Positions 31,234 to 43,754 are shown, counted from the first letter of the stretch. The stretch: DNA of 52,175 nucleotides from Dissophora ornata (GCA_025201705.1 MU616705.1:1-52175); one strand, 5' to 3'. The notes: generated by a model from the sequence alone, not told the origin. Translations and numbers: made by a program.

Positions 31234-32859
31234 TTAAATCGCCTGCACTTGACTCGATCGATAAAACGCTGAGGTTCGTGCGCTTCTGTTCGAAAGGCTG
31301 TTTATCGTAAACAGACGAAAGATTCCCGAAAGACTGCCGATCCTGCAGTCGATGTGAAGCTCTGTATGGAGCAAGTCGAACGAGATGGCGGTGAAAGCAT
31401 GTTCGAGGAACAGATCGGCGATGACCCGCAAACTTTCGCCTTTCCACTCATCCTTGTTGTGGATGTCCTTGAAGATCATGAAGGATAATGAAAAACAGTG
31501 TGCATGGATTCCACACACAAGACTGTCAAATCCCTGAAACCAAGTTTGGACAATGAGAAGGTTTTTACTTCCGCCTTCTTGTTCACCATCCTTGTCAAGG
31601 ATCAATGTAAGTGTTTACAGCAGTCAGCCCATGTACACTGCACACATATTCAACGTTGACATCTTTTCATTCTCTTTTCCGCCAACTCATATTTTTATTA
31701 AGTTTCTGAATTTCCAAACGGCATGGCAAACTTGATAAATTAAAAAATATGAGTCGGTGGAAATGAGAAAGATTACATGACGACATTCGCATTAGATGAA
31801 AGCGCGATCATCATTGATGATGAACGAAGTTGATTTTTTAACGATAGCGAGACCCAAAGGGGGTGGTTGACCTGGCTCAAGACTGACTGCGGATTGAAGT
31901 CTTCAAATTTCATGCTGGACTGCAGTTGCGCAATATCCATCACATTATCACTTTACACTTCGCACTTTTTTTTTCTTGAAAAAAAAGACAAGTTTAATCA
32001 AAGTGTAGTTCGTACAAACAACAAATCCACTAAAATGTAAGAATAAATTGGCTGCCAGCACTTGAGGAGACACAATCCGTCAACTCCTTCGGACGTCCCA
32101 GCGCCTGGTGTAACGAGATTTCAAGTCCTAGCGATAGACGGGAACAGAGATTAGATCCTCGGCAAGAGGACTAACAGAACAATGTCGAGAATAATAATGC
32201 TTACCAGCCATAAGGGTCCCGAAAGCACACGGCTCCTTGGACCTGGACTGTGCCCACTTGAGTAGCATCCAATACATGTGCACAAGTGCACATGCGATCT
32301 CAGTCTGAATTTTCGAGCGATCCTCCACTCGCTTCGCAAAATCTCCTGAGCTTGCAGCTTCTACCAGCAACACATCTACCCCACCCCGAGATGAGCGAGC
32401 GTCCCAACAGCATCATGACGGAAGGTGGAAGTCTTTTTTCCTGATCGACCTCCATTGTACACCGCTCTCATGGAATGAGACTCGGCGTCGGATACCCTAA
32501 TAATTAAACTCTTACTCTCTTTTTCAGTCTCCTCGGGAGGGGCCACGCTCAATGGGATGAAGCAGCAAGCTGTTTCAAATAGCGCATTGAAGAGTGAAGT
32601 CACATCGGTTTTTTGTAACTTCAAGAAGCTCTGGCACTTGTATCCCGCTAATGTGTTTCGACCGGACCCTGCTTCTGGCCAACTTCCTCTGATCTGAGGA
32701 CAACTTCTTGAACGCGTGAATACACGCATAGTCTAGGACCGCCAGTTCCAGCCCCGCGACCTTGTTGAGGCTCTCGAGGGCCCACTTAGAGAAGTTGTGA
32801 GAGCCCATCATCCAAGGTTCCAGGGAGGGTAGCTCCACGGGGTCTGAGATTATGTGCAA
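31234..32859 (-). pseudogene. Relic of an unrecognised gene, possibly nuclease-like
   Basis: Four minus-strand frames follow one another in different phases: 32859-32575 (SLEPWMMGSHNFSKWALESL), 32729-32376, 32373-32128 (LLVEAASSGDFAKRVEDRSK) and 31605-31234 (FMIFKDIHNKDEWKGESLRV). Codon pattern and protein-like composition suggest one eroded gene. The block DVLLVEAASSG, after an Asp-containing stretch, weakly resembles the D...ExK core of PD-(D/E)XK nucleases. No intact start or consistent splicing was found. The pieces lie directly downstream of the second CRN gene on the same strand, in DNA poor in conserved genes. The assignment as a single pseudogene is inference. Confidence 0.4.
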
Positions 32860-33489
32860 CAGTATTGTCTACTGTTTCATAGTCAGCTCGCCCCACTGCA
32901 TAATCGCGCCTCCCTCCTTTTAGACTACACATCTAAACACCCCTCCTCTCCTGTACAATAAACGGCATTCGTTCCCGTCTATTTCCCAGATCTCTGCCTC
33001 CACCACTGACTTCCTCTATTACTATTACAAATGTCCTCGTCCAGGCTGTCCTCTCTGGCGGTCCTTGTCTTTCGTCCGTCCTCCCCCTGTTACTGTGTCC
33101 AAGTTTTTTGAGCATTTCCAAGACTTTCTATGCAATGTTGAAACAATAATTTGGTGTTGTATTGTCAATGCATTGCACATTTGCTCATTGCTGTAAGAAA
33201 ATGAATACTTTCCAAACTACATACCTGCGAGTCTGCCAGGGCCTGTCGCGCCTTGTGGGTTACTCTCTCCGCTTCTTTATTGAGCTTATCGACTGGGGAG
33301 TGCGCCTTTCCATGGTGTGTTTATGTTGTTCGTTACTCCTGAGCATATCAAGTCAGAGACGACAATCTGTTGCCCTGAAGTATCAACAATCGACAGCTTG
33401 GTACCTAATGCATTCTACGACAATGATTCCGACACAGAGCAGGATGGGTTTCTTCCAAGGATGACTCCTTCCAACCCCATGGCCGCACC
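32860..33489. other. Intergenic region downstream of CRN2
   Basis: No gene recognised. Only short frames without ATG context or family signature. Confidence 0.45.
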
Positions 33490-36400
33490 TTACAGTTGCT
33501 GCCACGCAGTTGCCCAAACCTCACGGCCCCTGAACTCGAGCGCTACAAGATGGAATAGATCCAAGATGTGCTTTTTCTCCGCCCTACCAGACGAGCCAAG
33601 CTGGTCACCAACTCGCTTGGGTGCCTTCACACTATCGAGCAAATTGACCACTCCTTCAGGCAGAAAATCCCGCATATTGCTTCCATCAATGATCATGAGA
33701 AGCTGCATCAATGGCATGTCGTCATCCGTGAAAGTATGGTTGTAATCGGCTCCTGTCTCAGGCTCTGTGTCCCAAAGCTCATCGTCATCCCAGTCCTCCC
33801 GCGGCGTCTTTGTAATCGTAGGGTAGACGTACAGCAAGCTCAAGTACTTTCCGCTTGAGCAATACGTATTCAAATTCGGCAGATGAACACATATGTTGGT
33901 CTCATGTACAGTCAGTCGAGTTTTTTCAACGCCTCCTGGAAAGATGTCTTTGAGGAGCTTTGTCTGGACAAACACAGGGTAGAGCTGGTCGCCGATTTGC
34001 AGCACAAAGACAATATCGGGTCCTGAGTCAGACGGCACTGGGTAGTAAAAGGGTGGCACCACGCGATTGCTCTTCCTCGAGCCATTCTTGTAGTGCGCCT
34101 CCATGAAATCGCTCATAGTCAGCGTGTCCTTGTATTGAGCTTCCCATTCATAACCTTCCCATTCATAACCTTCCCATTCATAACCTTCCAATTCATAACC
34201 TTCCCATCCGACGATCGTTGCTGGGTGCTCGAAAAAACGCCTGGGAAAAGTGACAGGCTCGAACTGTGGGATAGGGGCCTTGTGTTTCGTCGTAGGCCGG
34301 TGTACGGTAGCCTTGGGGATCGAGAACAGCTCTTGCTTGAGTGTTTTCTTGTGAAAAGCGTAGATTAAGTGCAACGGTGCGTGCCGTTCAAAGATCTCCC
34401 CTTCAGATTGTGGATCATGTAGGCCTCGGTACTGCTCTCTGAAGTGCTCGTAGAACCCTTTATCCGCATTCTGGGTATAGTTGTATGCAGCCTGGAATAC
34501 GAATGGCTCATCGATAACTGTGCTGACCGTCTCCACTACAACAGCCCGGTCAGAAGCTATGCGGAGACGGGAGAAGGCGCTCTCGACCAAGATCGGCTCC
34601 TCTCCTGGCAGGATCCATGGTAGTCCCAGCGACGCCCGACAAACAACAGTCTGCTTGAGAACGTTCATGAGGTCGGCGGCATCCTTATACTTGACCGGAT
34701 CCTTGGCGACTTTGTCGAGCATTCTCTTGATATCAGAGCAAAGGTTCCCACGCACTGGGAAACTCTTCGGATAGCACACCATAGACTGAACCCTTTCTTC
34801 GATGGCATCCCTCCAGTATGACGTGGATCCATTGGCGATGATTTCTTCGATTGTACTAATGATTGGACGGAACCGACCTCGAAGCCTGAAAAACAACTCT
34901 TGAACGGCTGCCACCGGTATCAACGCGTGAAGCCTGGCTTTGTCGTTCTCACACATCAAATTTCTGAGATTGTTGATGTAGGTTGCCACTTGGTCCACCG
35001 TTTCCCAGCCTGGGAAGTCGATAATCCGGCGATTGACCTGCTCCCAGCTGTTTCCAATGCCACCAGTGCTCAGCAGGACCTCGAGCTCATCTGCGCCAAT
35101 GCCTGTGCCACATGTCACCACGCAGTAGTTCTGAGTGTTGTTCGAAATGCTCCTCAATCCGTGGATGATAGGAGAGAGTATCGACCTCAAGTCGCCGGAA
35201 TCCGCGTGAGACACGAAGGAGTCCTTCCCTTGATTGCTCAGGGTCTGAGCTTCGTCGAGAACAACGAGAAACTTGCTAGGTAGGGGGTCGGAGGTGTACG
35301 ACGGGAGCTGGCCTTGAACCAGGCGAAACTGATCGTGCAATAGGTCCTCCAAGCTTGGGAGAGAGATAGCCAACGCCTGGTAGGCGCGTAGTACAGACCT
35401 GAAAATGGTGTCAAAGAGATCCAGTACAGCGGCATCAAAGGCTCCCGGACATACCTGGAGCACCATCCAGCGATCACAAGTAAATGTGTCCTTGCGGCCA
35501 GACTCAGGCAGTACTGTAGGACCAGAAGACGTGAAATCAGGAGGCAGCATGTCATTGCCTGAATATTGAGGCCATTCTGCACTCTATCAGATGAGAAATA
35601 TCGAGCCGGCTGTTTCTGTGCTGATTCGAACAATGTGGTGATATCCACTGAACCTCGATCTGCCTGGCTGCCGTTCAGATAGAACCCCCAGGTCTGCGCA
35701 AGCATTTCGACGACAGCCCGAGTCTTCCCACAACCACTCACGCCAAAGAAAGTCAACATGTCGTTGTTATGGAAATTTCTGATCGTGTTCAGTGCAGCCA
35801 CCGAAGGAGGTGTCGTTGTAGTTGTCGTTTTAGTTGTCGTTTGGTGTGGTTGCTTTGGGTGCAAGAGGTATAGAGCAGGCCGAGGTTCATTTCGGGCAAA
35901 GGAACTCGATCGTAACCATGCCTTTGGCAAGCCTTTAATACAGCAATCCGCCTCAGGAAGGGAGAGCTCGCCCTCCACGAACGAGCGAAGGAAGACTGAA
36001 ATTGCACTTTCTGGCTGAAAGAAATCCTCCTCGAGCTTTTCTAAACGCTTTTTGACTAGAAGGAAACATGCGTATTAGAAGTCGCTGTTCATCAACACTG
36101 AGTAGAGACAAGACTCGAATGATCATGTAATCTTCTTACATGCTTCTGTCTCTTGTTCAGACAAAGGCGGAACAGGGATAGGTGCATGGACTATGTCGAG
36201 GCAAATAGATGGATATTTAGGCTATGCGTTACAATAGACAGGCTCATATGCAAGGTGTGAATAGCATGTGTATTGCGCTCTTGACGAGGAGCTGTCATCC
36301 GTCACGAAGTGTCAAAAATGAAGTGTCACCTTGCCTCGTTATTTTCTTTGCAAGTTGGCTCCTAGTAAATCCGGGTTTAGCCGGGACATACCTTTGGGTC

Positions 36401-36713
36401 GCTTGATGATGATGTGAATTGCTTTCTTCGGCGGTGCCTCTTCAAAGACGTCAGAGAGGTAATCTGTTGGCAGAAGCTCTTCCTTCTGGTCGATCGCATC
36501 CAGTCGGACCGCAATGTTGCCAGCAACGACAGGCACCGTGACGCGCCAGAGCGCGAGGTTCTTGGCATCCATATTTCCAAATGCGTTGGGGTTCTCTGCG
36601 ATGATGGCTTTCTTGAGCTGGCCGACGGTCTCGTCTGAGGATATCTTCACGGGAAACGCATTCGACGCCAGCTCGCCGCTGATGAGACAGAAGAGCGTGA
36701 GTGTGGTTGCCAT
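33490..36713 (-). pseudogene. Crinkler-type NTPase-nuclease gene with one frameshift (CRN2)
   Basis: Exons proposed: 36713-36392 (header, TLTLFCLISGEL), 36190-36140 (mini-exon VHAPIPVPP) and 36055-33490. Walker A GVSGCGKTRA (about 35730), Walker B FLVVLDEAQ (about 35260) and CVVTCGTG are intact. The nuclease block has FYYPVPSDSGPDIVF and FVQTKL, so the D...QxK core is complete, unlike CRN1. A four-unit repeat of five residues (GYEWE) sits just before it. A Thr-rich run precedes Walker A. The frame breaks near 35490-35510: up to VLQYCLSLA one frame is conserved, from DTFTC another is. Compared with CRN1, about 7 nt are missing, and no splice pair explains the change. It may be a recent pseudogene or a sequencing/assembly error. 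The product would be a nuclear or host-directed nuclease by family analogy. Confidence 0.8.
34141..34200 (-). repeat. Four 15-nt tandem repeats inside CRN2
   Basis: Four exact-length units (TTCCCATTCATAACC on the plus strand, with one base changed in the last unit) encode GYEWE-type pentapeptides. Unit length is a multiple of three, so copy number can vary without breaking the frame. CRN1 lacks the repeat at the matching place. Confidence 0.95.
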
Positions 36714-37213
36714 GGATACGTGCTTCTTTGTGTTTGACAGGTGTTCGTTGGAAAGAGAGAAACGTGGCATGTGTGAATGGAGAAGTAGTGCGCCTGTGAA
36801 TGTGGTGTGTGTGCGAATGGAGAATGTGCTGCATGTGCGAATGGAGTAAAGAGTAGGAGCCAATTGTTGACGGTGACGCGTCCAGACATGCCCTCTTTCA
36901 CCCAACCCTCCAAGATCGCCTCAGTGGCCGAGGTCCATTTATTCTAGGATATGAAAAAAAAAAAAATTGTAATCTCGGAAGCTGAAGAAGTCTACAGAGA
37001 GCCTTGAACGCAATAGTCTATTTCACCCGGATTGGGTGTTTTCCTTTGGTCTTGTGCCCGGAAACCCTCTCATGTTGTTTGTTTGTTTGTTCAGCTCTGA
37101 ATTAGTGTTTGTCATAGCGCGTCTTTCGCTTTTGTTTTTATTACGATTTTGCCGGTAGTAAGTTTCTTTACTCGTTAATTATCGTCGTCAAGGGGGGGGG
37201 GGAAGGGTCTCCT
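36714..37213. other. CRN2 promoter region and gap to next gene
   Basis: The minus-strand leader of CRN2 is rich in CA and CT (36720-36850). AGAATAAATGG near 36940 is a likely TATA equivalent. An A tract (36957-36966) and a G tract (37191-37202) are present. No gene. Confidence 0.5.
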
Positions 37214-37972
37214 TTAAAGAGCTGCAGTAGTGGCCAGCACGACCATAGCCAACGACACCATCATCGCCATCAACATGTTATCGGAACCTGCGGATAACAT
37301 GCCGGTAGCGCTATTAGGTTGTCCGCTTGCACTGGAAGTGGCAGAGGCACCTGCACTTGTGGTCTGAGTAGCCAGCGATTGAGAGATAGAAGTAGCAGAG
37401 GTCAGAGCTCCTGTCAATGCAGAGTTGGGCTTTTGGCTGTTGGCAGCGACATAGCCCGTTTGACCCTGGCACAGCCCATCTATGGATGTGGCAGTGATCT
37501 GCCCAGACTTTCCGGTGCCTTCCAATGCGCACTGTTCATTCGCGACAGCCAAGGGGAAGAAGCCTAGGGTTGAAATAAAGGATGTTATATGGGAAGGAGG
37601 TCAGTATTGAATTCAAGCAATTTAAAGTATTGTGTGGCAGTGATTTGCAAAAAAAGTGAAAAATTCCAGGGGTCGGATTTCGCTCAGTTGTGTTGTATCC
37701 TCGGAACGCTTATTCTTTTCTCGTTTCGCTCAGCAAGTTATCAGTTATTTGTTACCTGATTTGCAGATGCATGGTATCCAGGCAGGGTCAGAGTCAGCGT
37801 TGGGAACCGCAGTTCCGTTCTTGGTGCAGGGTGCTACCCAATCCTTGTAGAGCTGGTGCAGAGGTACGCATTCTGGTTTGCCGCTCGTTGTCTGCGCCTG
37901 CGCCTGCGAGGCAAAAAACACCGCGAGGGCTGCGATGACGAACAGAGGGAGGAGTGTTGTTGCGCGGGTCAT
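37214..37972 (-). CDS. Small Cys-containing secreted protein, probably GPI-anchored
   Basis: Two exons, 37972-37756 and 37563-37214, joined GT-AG in phase, give 188 aa. The N-terminus is a clear signal peptide (TLLPLFVIAALAVFFASQAQA). Six Cys follow in the mature part, in PECVPLHQ, APCTKNG, IPCICKSG, EQCALEG and GLCQGQTG. Next comes a Ser/Thr/Ala-rich stalk (about 120-165), and the chain ends in a hydrophobic tail (MLMAMMVSLAMVVLATTAAL) with no basic residues after it. This is the build of a GPI-anchored fungal cell-surface protein. It has too few Cys for a classic CFEM domain. The CT-rich leader upstream (38040-38245) contains near-repeats of GGGCGAGGAGG on the plus strand. Role at the cell wall is inferred. 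Confidence 0.85.
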
Positions 37973-38543
37973 AATTGCAGGAGAGGGAGGGGGTGTTGGT
38001 GAAAAGAAGAGGATAGGGCAGACAGAACTACAGTGGCCGGGAGAAACGTGAAAACTTGTCTCGAAAGAAAAGGATTAAGACAAGGAAAGAGATGCGAAAA
38101 AACAGGGCAGAGAGAGAGAAAGAGGAAGGTGAGGAAGGTGATGCGGATGCAAGAGAGGCTGTGTCAGGATTGACTATGGGAGGGCGAGGGAGGGGGCGAG
38201 GAGGGGGCGAGGAGGAGGGCGAGGAAGAGAGAGAGAGAAGTGGCAAGAGAAACAAAGTGAGGCCCGCGCAGAAGACACCTTTATTTCTCCGGGGCTAACA
38301 ACAAGAGCACCTCCATGACGAGTGTGAGAGAGTGAGGTGTGTGTGTGATAGTCTCAGTCGGTTTTTATGCGACCTTGTCCAACCTTGTCTGTCCGTCCTC
38401 CTTGCTTCTCAATATTCCATAAGCCAACGTTCGCTAAATTACGAGAGCAGAACGATTTTTTTTTTGATTTTTTTTTTTGGGCCAGGTGTTTATTCAAACC
38501 GAGGCGAGAGGAAGAGCAGACTTTTATTATCAATCGCTCACCA
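37973..38543 (-). promoter_or_regulatory. Leader and promoter of the GPI-type protein, with purine-rich minisatellite
   Basis: The plus strand at 38080-38245 is almost all A and G, with GAGGAGGGGGC-type near-repeats (38176-38225) and a GA run. Seen from the gene this is a long CT-rich leader. GCATAAAAAC on the minus strand (about 38362-38371) could be the TATA box. No gene in this stretch. Confidence 0.45.
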
Positions 38544-41500
38544 CTAGCTCCATCGAGATCCTCCATACATCATCGCACCACCACCTCCTCTTCCTCCTCC
38601 GCCAGCAACAGGTGGTGCCGCCGCTAATATCGCCATCTCAACCCGGTCCATGCCCTCCTCGCCAACAATACCTTCGATCCACGCCTTGCGTGCCCCAACC
38701 ATCAACTGCCTCCGCTCCCGGAAACACTCTGGCGGGGTCAAAATGTTATCACAGTTTAGATAGTCACTGCTGCCAATTGCCGGGAACGACGCTGACGTCG
38801 ATAGCAACGACAAAGGACGACTCGGAGATTTCACAATTGGCGAACTCGGGGATGCGACTGAACCCACCGTAGTATCCACAAACATTGGCACTGATGCCGA
38901 TGATGACACCGTCGCTGTCGGCGCTACATCTGTCCCACTCGACGACCCCAGTGTCGTTTTCAATGCTAACACAGTCAAAGACAGCTCATAATTGCGTCCG
39001 TCGTACTGGATCCAGTCTCGCACAAGCTCTTCGCTTTTGGTGCCAGACACAATGGCCCGCGCAATCGCGCGTCGCTCTTCCAACGCTGCCTCGTCCTCCT
39101 TTGACAGCTCTGCATCCCCTGACTCTCTCTGGCTTACAGCTTCAGCTGGAAGCGCGTCTCGTGAGCGCACGCCGCCACGAGACGGGGGTGGAGGCATTTT
39201 GACAGGCCCAAAGGAAACTCGCGCTAGGTGATGCACAGCAATCCAGTAGAGCGCAGGGTTGCGCTGCTTGATGACCCTTCCGCTGACGACCGCTTTAAGG
39301 TAGTGCTTCAAGACCTCGGATGTCACATACCCCTGGTCATCCTTAATCAGGCTCCGCAATGTACCAGCGTCGAGTTCCTCCCACTTCGTAGTGACGCTTC
39401 CCAAAAAATTAAATGACTCTTGCCAGATCAACAACTGCAGCTCAGAAGAGAGCGCCATAGCCGGGAACAATAACCGCGCTGCTGTTGACTGGAACTGCAA
39501 GAGAGTGCCTGTCGTGAACGAGTTCTCCAGAAAGTTCTTCAAGAACTGTGAAAACGGCAATGGGGCTGTCAGGAGCGAAAGTGTCTTTTCCGAGAGCGTC
39601 GCGAACCCCTGTGAGTCGTCGGAAATGAGAGAGCAATCGCCGCGAGTACTAAAGTGGTCAAGAAGCTTGCTGATAGTAGAGTCGACTTCTTGATCCATGA
39701 ATCCATCCTCCTCTTCGTCTTCTTCCTCATCTTGATCACCTGCTCCCCGGTCTAGGTCATCTTCGTCCTCATCCCGGCCTCCTCGTGGCTCCTTCTCGCC
39801 TTCCAACGACAGGATTTTAAGCACCGCCATATAGATAAGCTCAAACGAAATTCCATCAAGTGTCTGCAATAGCGAGTAAACAAAATCCAGTGTGCAATGA
39901 GCCACTGAGGTCGCCGCGATCAATGCTCCAGACTCCTCAACATAAGTGAGCTTGCTCTTGAACAATAGTTCGATCGGGTAGAACAACCAGTTGAACAATG
40001 GCTGACCAGTGATTCCTCCATAGTTCACAACCAGACTCTTGATACCGCGGCCGTCGTGATTCCAGAGACTCTGCGATTGCTTCAAATCCTGCTCACTCTT
40101 GACAAAGCATTGGAAGTAAAGCGGCTCAAGAACCCTCTTTACAGCTGTGATTTGCTTCGAGTTTTGGCTGAGTAGCTTGCCCAGAACACGAGGGTTAAAA
40201 AGAATCTTGATCAGGACATCATGGCTCAAAGACTCATCTCCTGGCAGGACAATCTGCAATAAAGACAGCGCAGTGACTTGGAAGAGAGGGAAGAACGTGA
40301 GCTTGATGTGCGAGCTGTTGTCGGGATCCTGCTGGTAGATGAGAACATCCATGGCAGTGAGCCAGTGCGCGACAAAATAGACGCCGTGGCGAGAAATGAA
40401 TGCCATCCACGGTGGCAGAGTCAGAGGGATCTGGTCCTGGATCGCCAGCTCATACTTTGTCACTTGCTCCACCAACCCGAAGACGCACTCAGAGACCAGA
40501 GTCTGGATAGTCTCTTGCAGAATATAGGCCGGCGCGGAAGTGAGGCGAGCCAGATAGTACATGGCAGTCAGGTGGCTACTCAGATACTCGCAGCACAAAG
40601 ACACCTCAAACAGATTGGTGGCAATGGATGATAGCGCTGTAGGGTTGTTCAATGTGACGCCGACATGAGGCAGTGGAAATCCAGTAAACTGGGGCACATC
40701 TTCCATAATAGACAACAATCGCTTGTGCACAGTCTTATACGCCTCGGATTTGGTCCACTTTGTGAACTGCGCCGCGTTCCACACACGTTCCAGAACCTGT
40801 TCGTTTTCTGGGGGGTTGGTCGAGAGATAGCGTGCCCAGGTGCTGATATATCGCACAGTCGAGGCAACAAGCATCGTGTGGTCAGTGTCGAATCCTGGCA
40901 GCTGACCTGATTCCTTCCAGTGAACGATTCCGTCCAGGGCCGGGTCCAGAAACGCCGCGGCTTGTGCCCAGCAAAGAGAATGCTCTGGGATGGTCCTATG
41001 CACGTCTGCAGCGGCGTGCGTCCAGGCTGTGGCCAACTGGAAGAACATGGACAGTTTTCTGGACAAGAATGACTGGACAACAGGATCAAGATTGGCTTTG
41101 GATCTCTCCGCAGTTGTTTGAGCAAGGTCCTGGAGCAAGAATGACTGCAAGCTATCGCCCAGCACATTGCAGTAGAGTCCATACGCCGCCAGAGATCGGA
41201 AGAGCTTCAACACTTGAGTCTGGATTGCAAATCCTAGCTTGTTTTCCACTGCGGGCTCGGGCGTAACTACCAAGAAGCGGAGCAAAGGCTCGAGATGACC
41301 CTCCTCAATGATCGCCGATGCAATCTTTTTGGAGGATCGGATGATGACATCGAGAATGGCAATCACTTTGACAGTACAGCTCAGCTCCAGGTCACTCTTT
41401 TCCGAGGGCCATGAGATTGCTCCGTATTGTCGGATTAGGACCGCGATCAATCCTTCGCATTCAAACACTTTCTTGGCCGCTCCTGGATTGCTCCGCACAA

Positions 41501-43754
41501 CTGTTAGGAGAATATCCAAAACTTGTGCGTTCGTGAAGGCTGGGAGGTGGCAAACGTCTAGAATATAGCGCAGTCGGGGAATGATATTCATTGCAAGCAG
41601 ACCGTCCACAGGATCCTTTGACGCCAAAATCGCATGCGACGCAATGGTTTCCTCCGACTCTGTCCCTTGTTCCTGGCTCGCCTGTAGCGTATCCGGCTTA
41701 AGTTCCATGTTGGCAAATCGAGTGATAGTTTGGTATTTAAACCCGAGGTTGATCCGTTCGTAGCCGCGGTCCAAATGGTTGAGTGACTCCCAGACATCCT
41801 CTGGCTGAGCAAGATTTGCTTGCGGCATCGTCCATGCGTACAGCGCGTTGACTGCCGCGACCATTCCGGAGTCCGTCTTGTCATCCATGGCGGCGCGAAT
41901 ATACACCGGCGCACGAAGTGAGTCGATCAGCCAGCGCAAAATTCCGGCGCGAATCTCGAATGACGCGAAGTCGCTGTTCCTGCAGTTAAGAAGAACTTTG
42001 GCAACGACGTTGAGAGGGAGAATTCTTTGGCTAGGTACCGTAGATCGAATAAGATGCAGCAACTCTGAGAGCGTGTATCCAGCTTTGGTGGGATCCATGC
42101 CATGGTGGTGCAGTCCTAGATGAATAGGTGTATTTTCATCAACGATGATACTTCCTGTGAAATCAAAGCGATAGTGCGCCGCAGGAGGATCGGCCTCAGT
42201 CGCTGTGTAGGGTTGTGGTCCAGGAGCAATAGATTTGCCAGGGGTAAACTTGCTGCCGCCACTCGTTTCTTCCATGCCCTTGATGCCCATCCACTCTAGT
42301 TTCTCGGGCTCTGCTGGAACATCGGCGAAATATTTTTTCTTCATTGTCAATGGATGATCTGGCGCCTCTTCCTCGTGTCGCTTTGCCTGGAAAGCGGAGT
42401 CCGTGTGTCCGCTCTTTACATCGTGAATATTGACAACCTTGTCCTCAACCCTGATGCCTTCAGAAAAGCTGACTCGCCTCTGACCTGTATTGCGCTTCAT
42501 AAGCTTTTTCACAAGCTCCGGGTTCAGGTTTCGTAGGAGTTCCGCTCGTTCTTCCTCAATTTCCTTCTGCGACATGCTGCCAAGTTTCCTTTTGTTCTCC
42601 TCATCGATTTGTTCCAACAAGGTGCTGTGCGGCGAATCTGGAGTCTTTTTCAGAACAGAGTGGAGTGCAGGGGCTTGCTTTTGGGGAGGTGCCTTATCTA
42701 TATGACCAAGAGCTCGGACAGTTAACATCGCCACTTTCTCACCCTCTAGGCAGTTCTGCACCACATAGAATTACCCTTACCACCACCTCGCACATGATAG
42801 CTAGTTGGCCTCGTTGCTGGTCTAGTGGCTTGCACTACGTCATCTATTCGTTTCACAGCAAAGTCGAGTGTCAGAGATGACCGGCTGCTCCATCAAAATG
42901 TCCATACCCAGCTAAAATACATATTCCATACCTGAGTTGGGATCTCTCCCACTACTGCTGATCGCATCAACTTTGGACATGAAGGATGCATACGCTTCTG
43001 AGGTGGGCTTATCCTGGCTGTGAGAACCGATCGAGCCCGTGGCGGATCCTGTGGCTTCTGATACAGACGATCCTTTTCCTTGCGCCTCCGCCAGGCGCCT
43101 TGCAAATAAACTCTTGCCTTTGAATCCACCCTTTGTTGGCGGCGTATTAGGTGCCAATGATCCCGGTATGGTCGTAGCTGCAATAGGGGCTACAGCCTCC
43201 CCAACAGGCTTCTCCAGGACTTCCTGTAAGATCTGGCCCATCGATGGACCAGCATTGTTCAACCTCCTACGCGTCTCTTCCTCGGTCTCACCCTGCATGT
43301 CACCATCAGCTGGGACTCCCGTGTCGTCATTATCATTATCAAGGTCGATCTGGAATCGTTCGCCGATAGGTGTCTGAAAATGTGTCCTAGGACCCTTGTT
43401 AGCTCTGTCCTGCAAGAACCTCGATCCTCCTCGAAGACTGGAGGATGATGGCTGGATGGAGGGAGGATGCAGAGGCAAATCGTCACTATCGAGCGAGACG
43501 ACATCCTTTTCGAGGGGCGGCGGCATATCGTCGTCATCGTCGTCATCCTGGACCGTAGTGCGTTTCACTGCGCTATCGATCACGGCGGGAGGCCTGACAC
43601 GAACAACGGATGCCGCGGGCCTGTCGTTGGCCTTAAAAAACTCCTCCTGCATAGCGAGGAGGTCGTCCTCGGTCTCTGGAGCTTGTCGTCGTTGACGAAT
43701 GACCCTCTCGTGCTCAATTCGCCGCCGTTCCTCATCGACTGGATTTGAATTCAT
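38544..43754 (-). CDS. RPAP1: RNA polymerase II-associated protein 1
   Basis: RPAP1 helps assemble RNA polymerase II and link it to Mediator-dependent transcription. Two exons, 43754-42932 and 42745-38544, joined GT-AG in phase, give 1674 aa, somewhat longer than the human protein. An acidic, Ser-rich N-terminus begins with NPVDEERRRIEHERVIRQRR. The RPAP1_N motif IDEENKRKLGSMSQKEIEEE with LLRNLNPELVKKL lies around residues 320-365. The RPAP1_C motif YRFDFTGSIIVDE with HLGLHHHGMDPTKAGYTLSE is near 465-510. The remainder is a long helical, HEAT-like region with an acidic insert (DEDEDDLDRGAGDQDEEEDE) and a Gly-rich end. The start ATG gives MNSNPVDEE. Identification is firm from the two signature motifs. 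Confidence 0.93.

Noticed and set aside
35400..35560. An intron to explain the CRN2 frame change
   Set aside because: Sequence on both sides is conserved with CRN1 up to the break, so no stretch long enough for an intron can be removed. The GTATGT near 35458 lies in conserved coding DNA.
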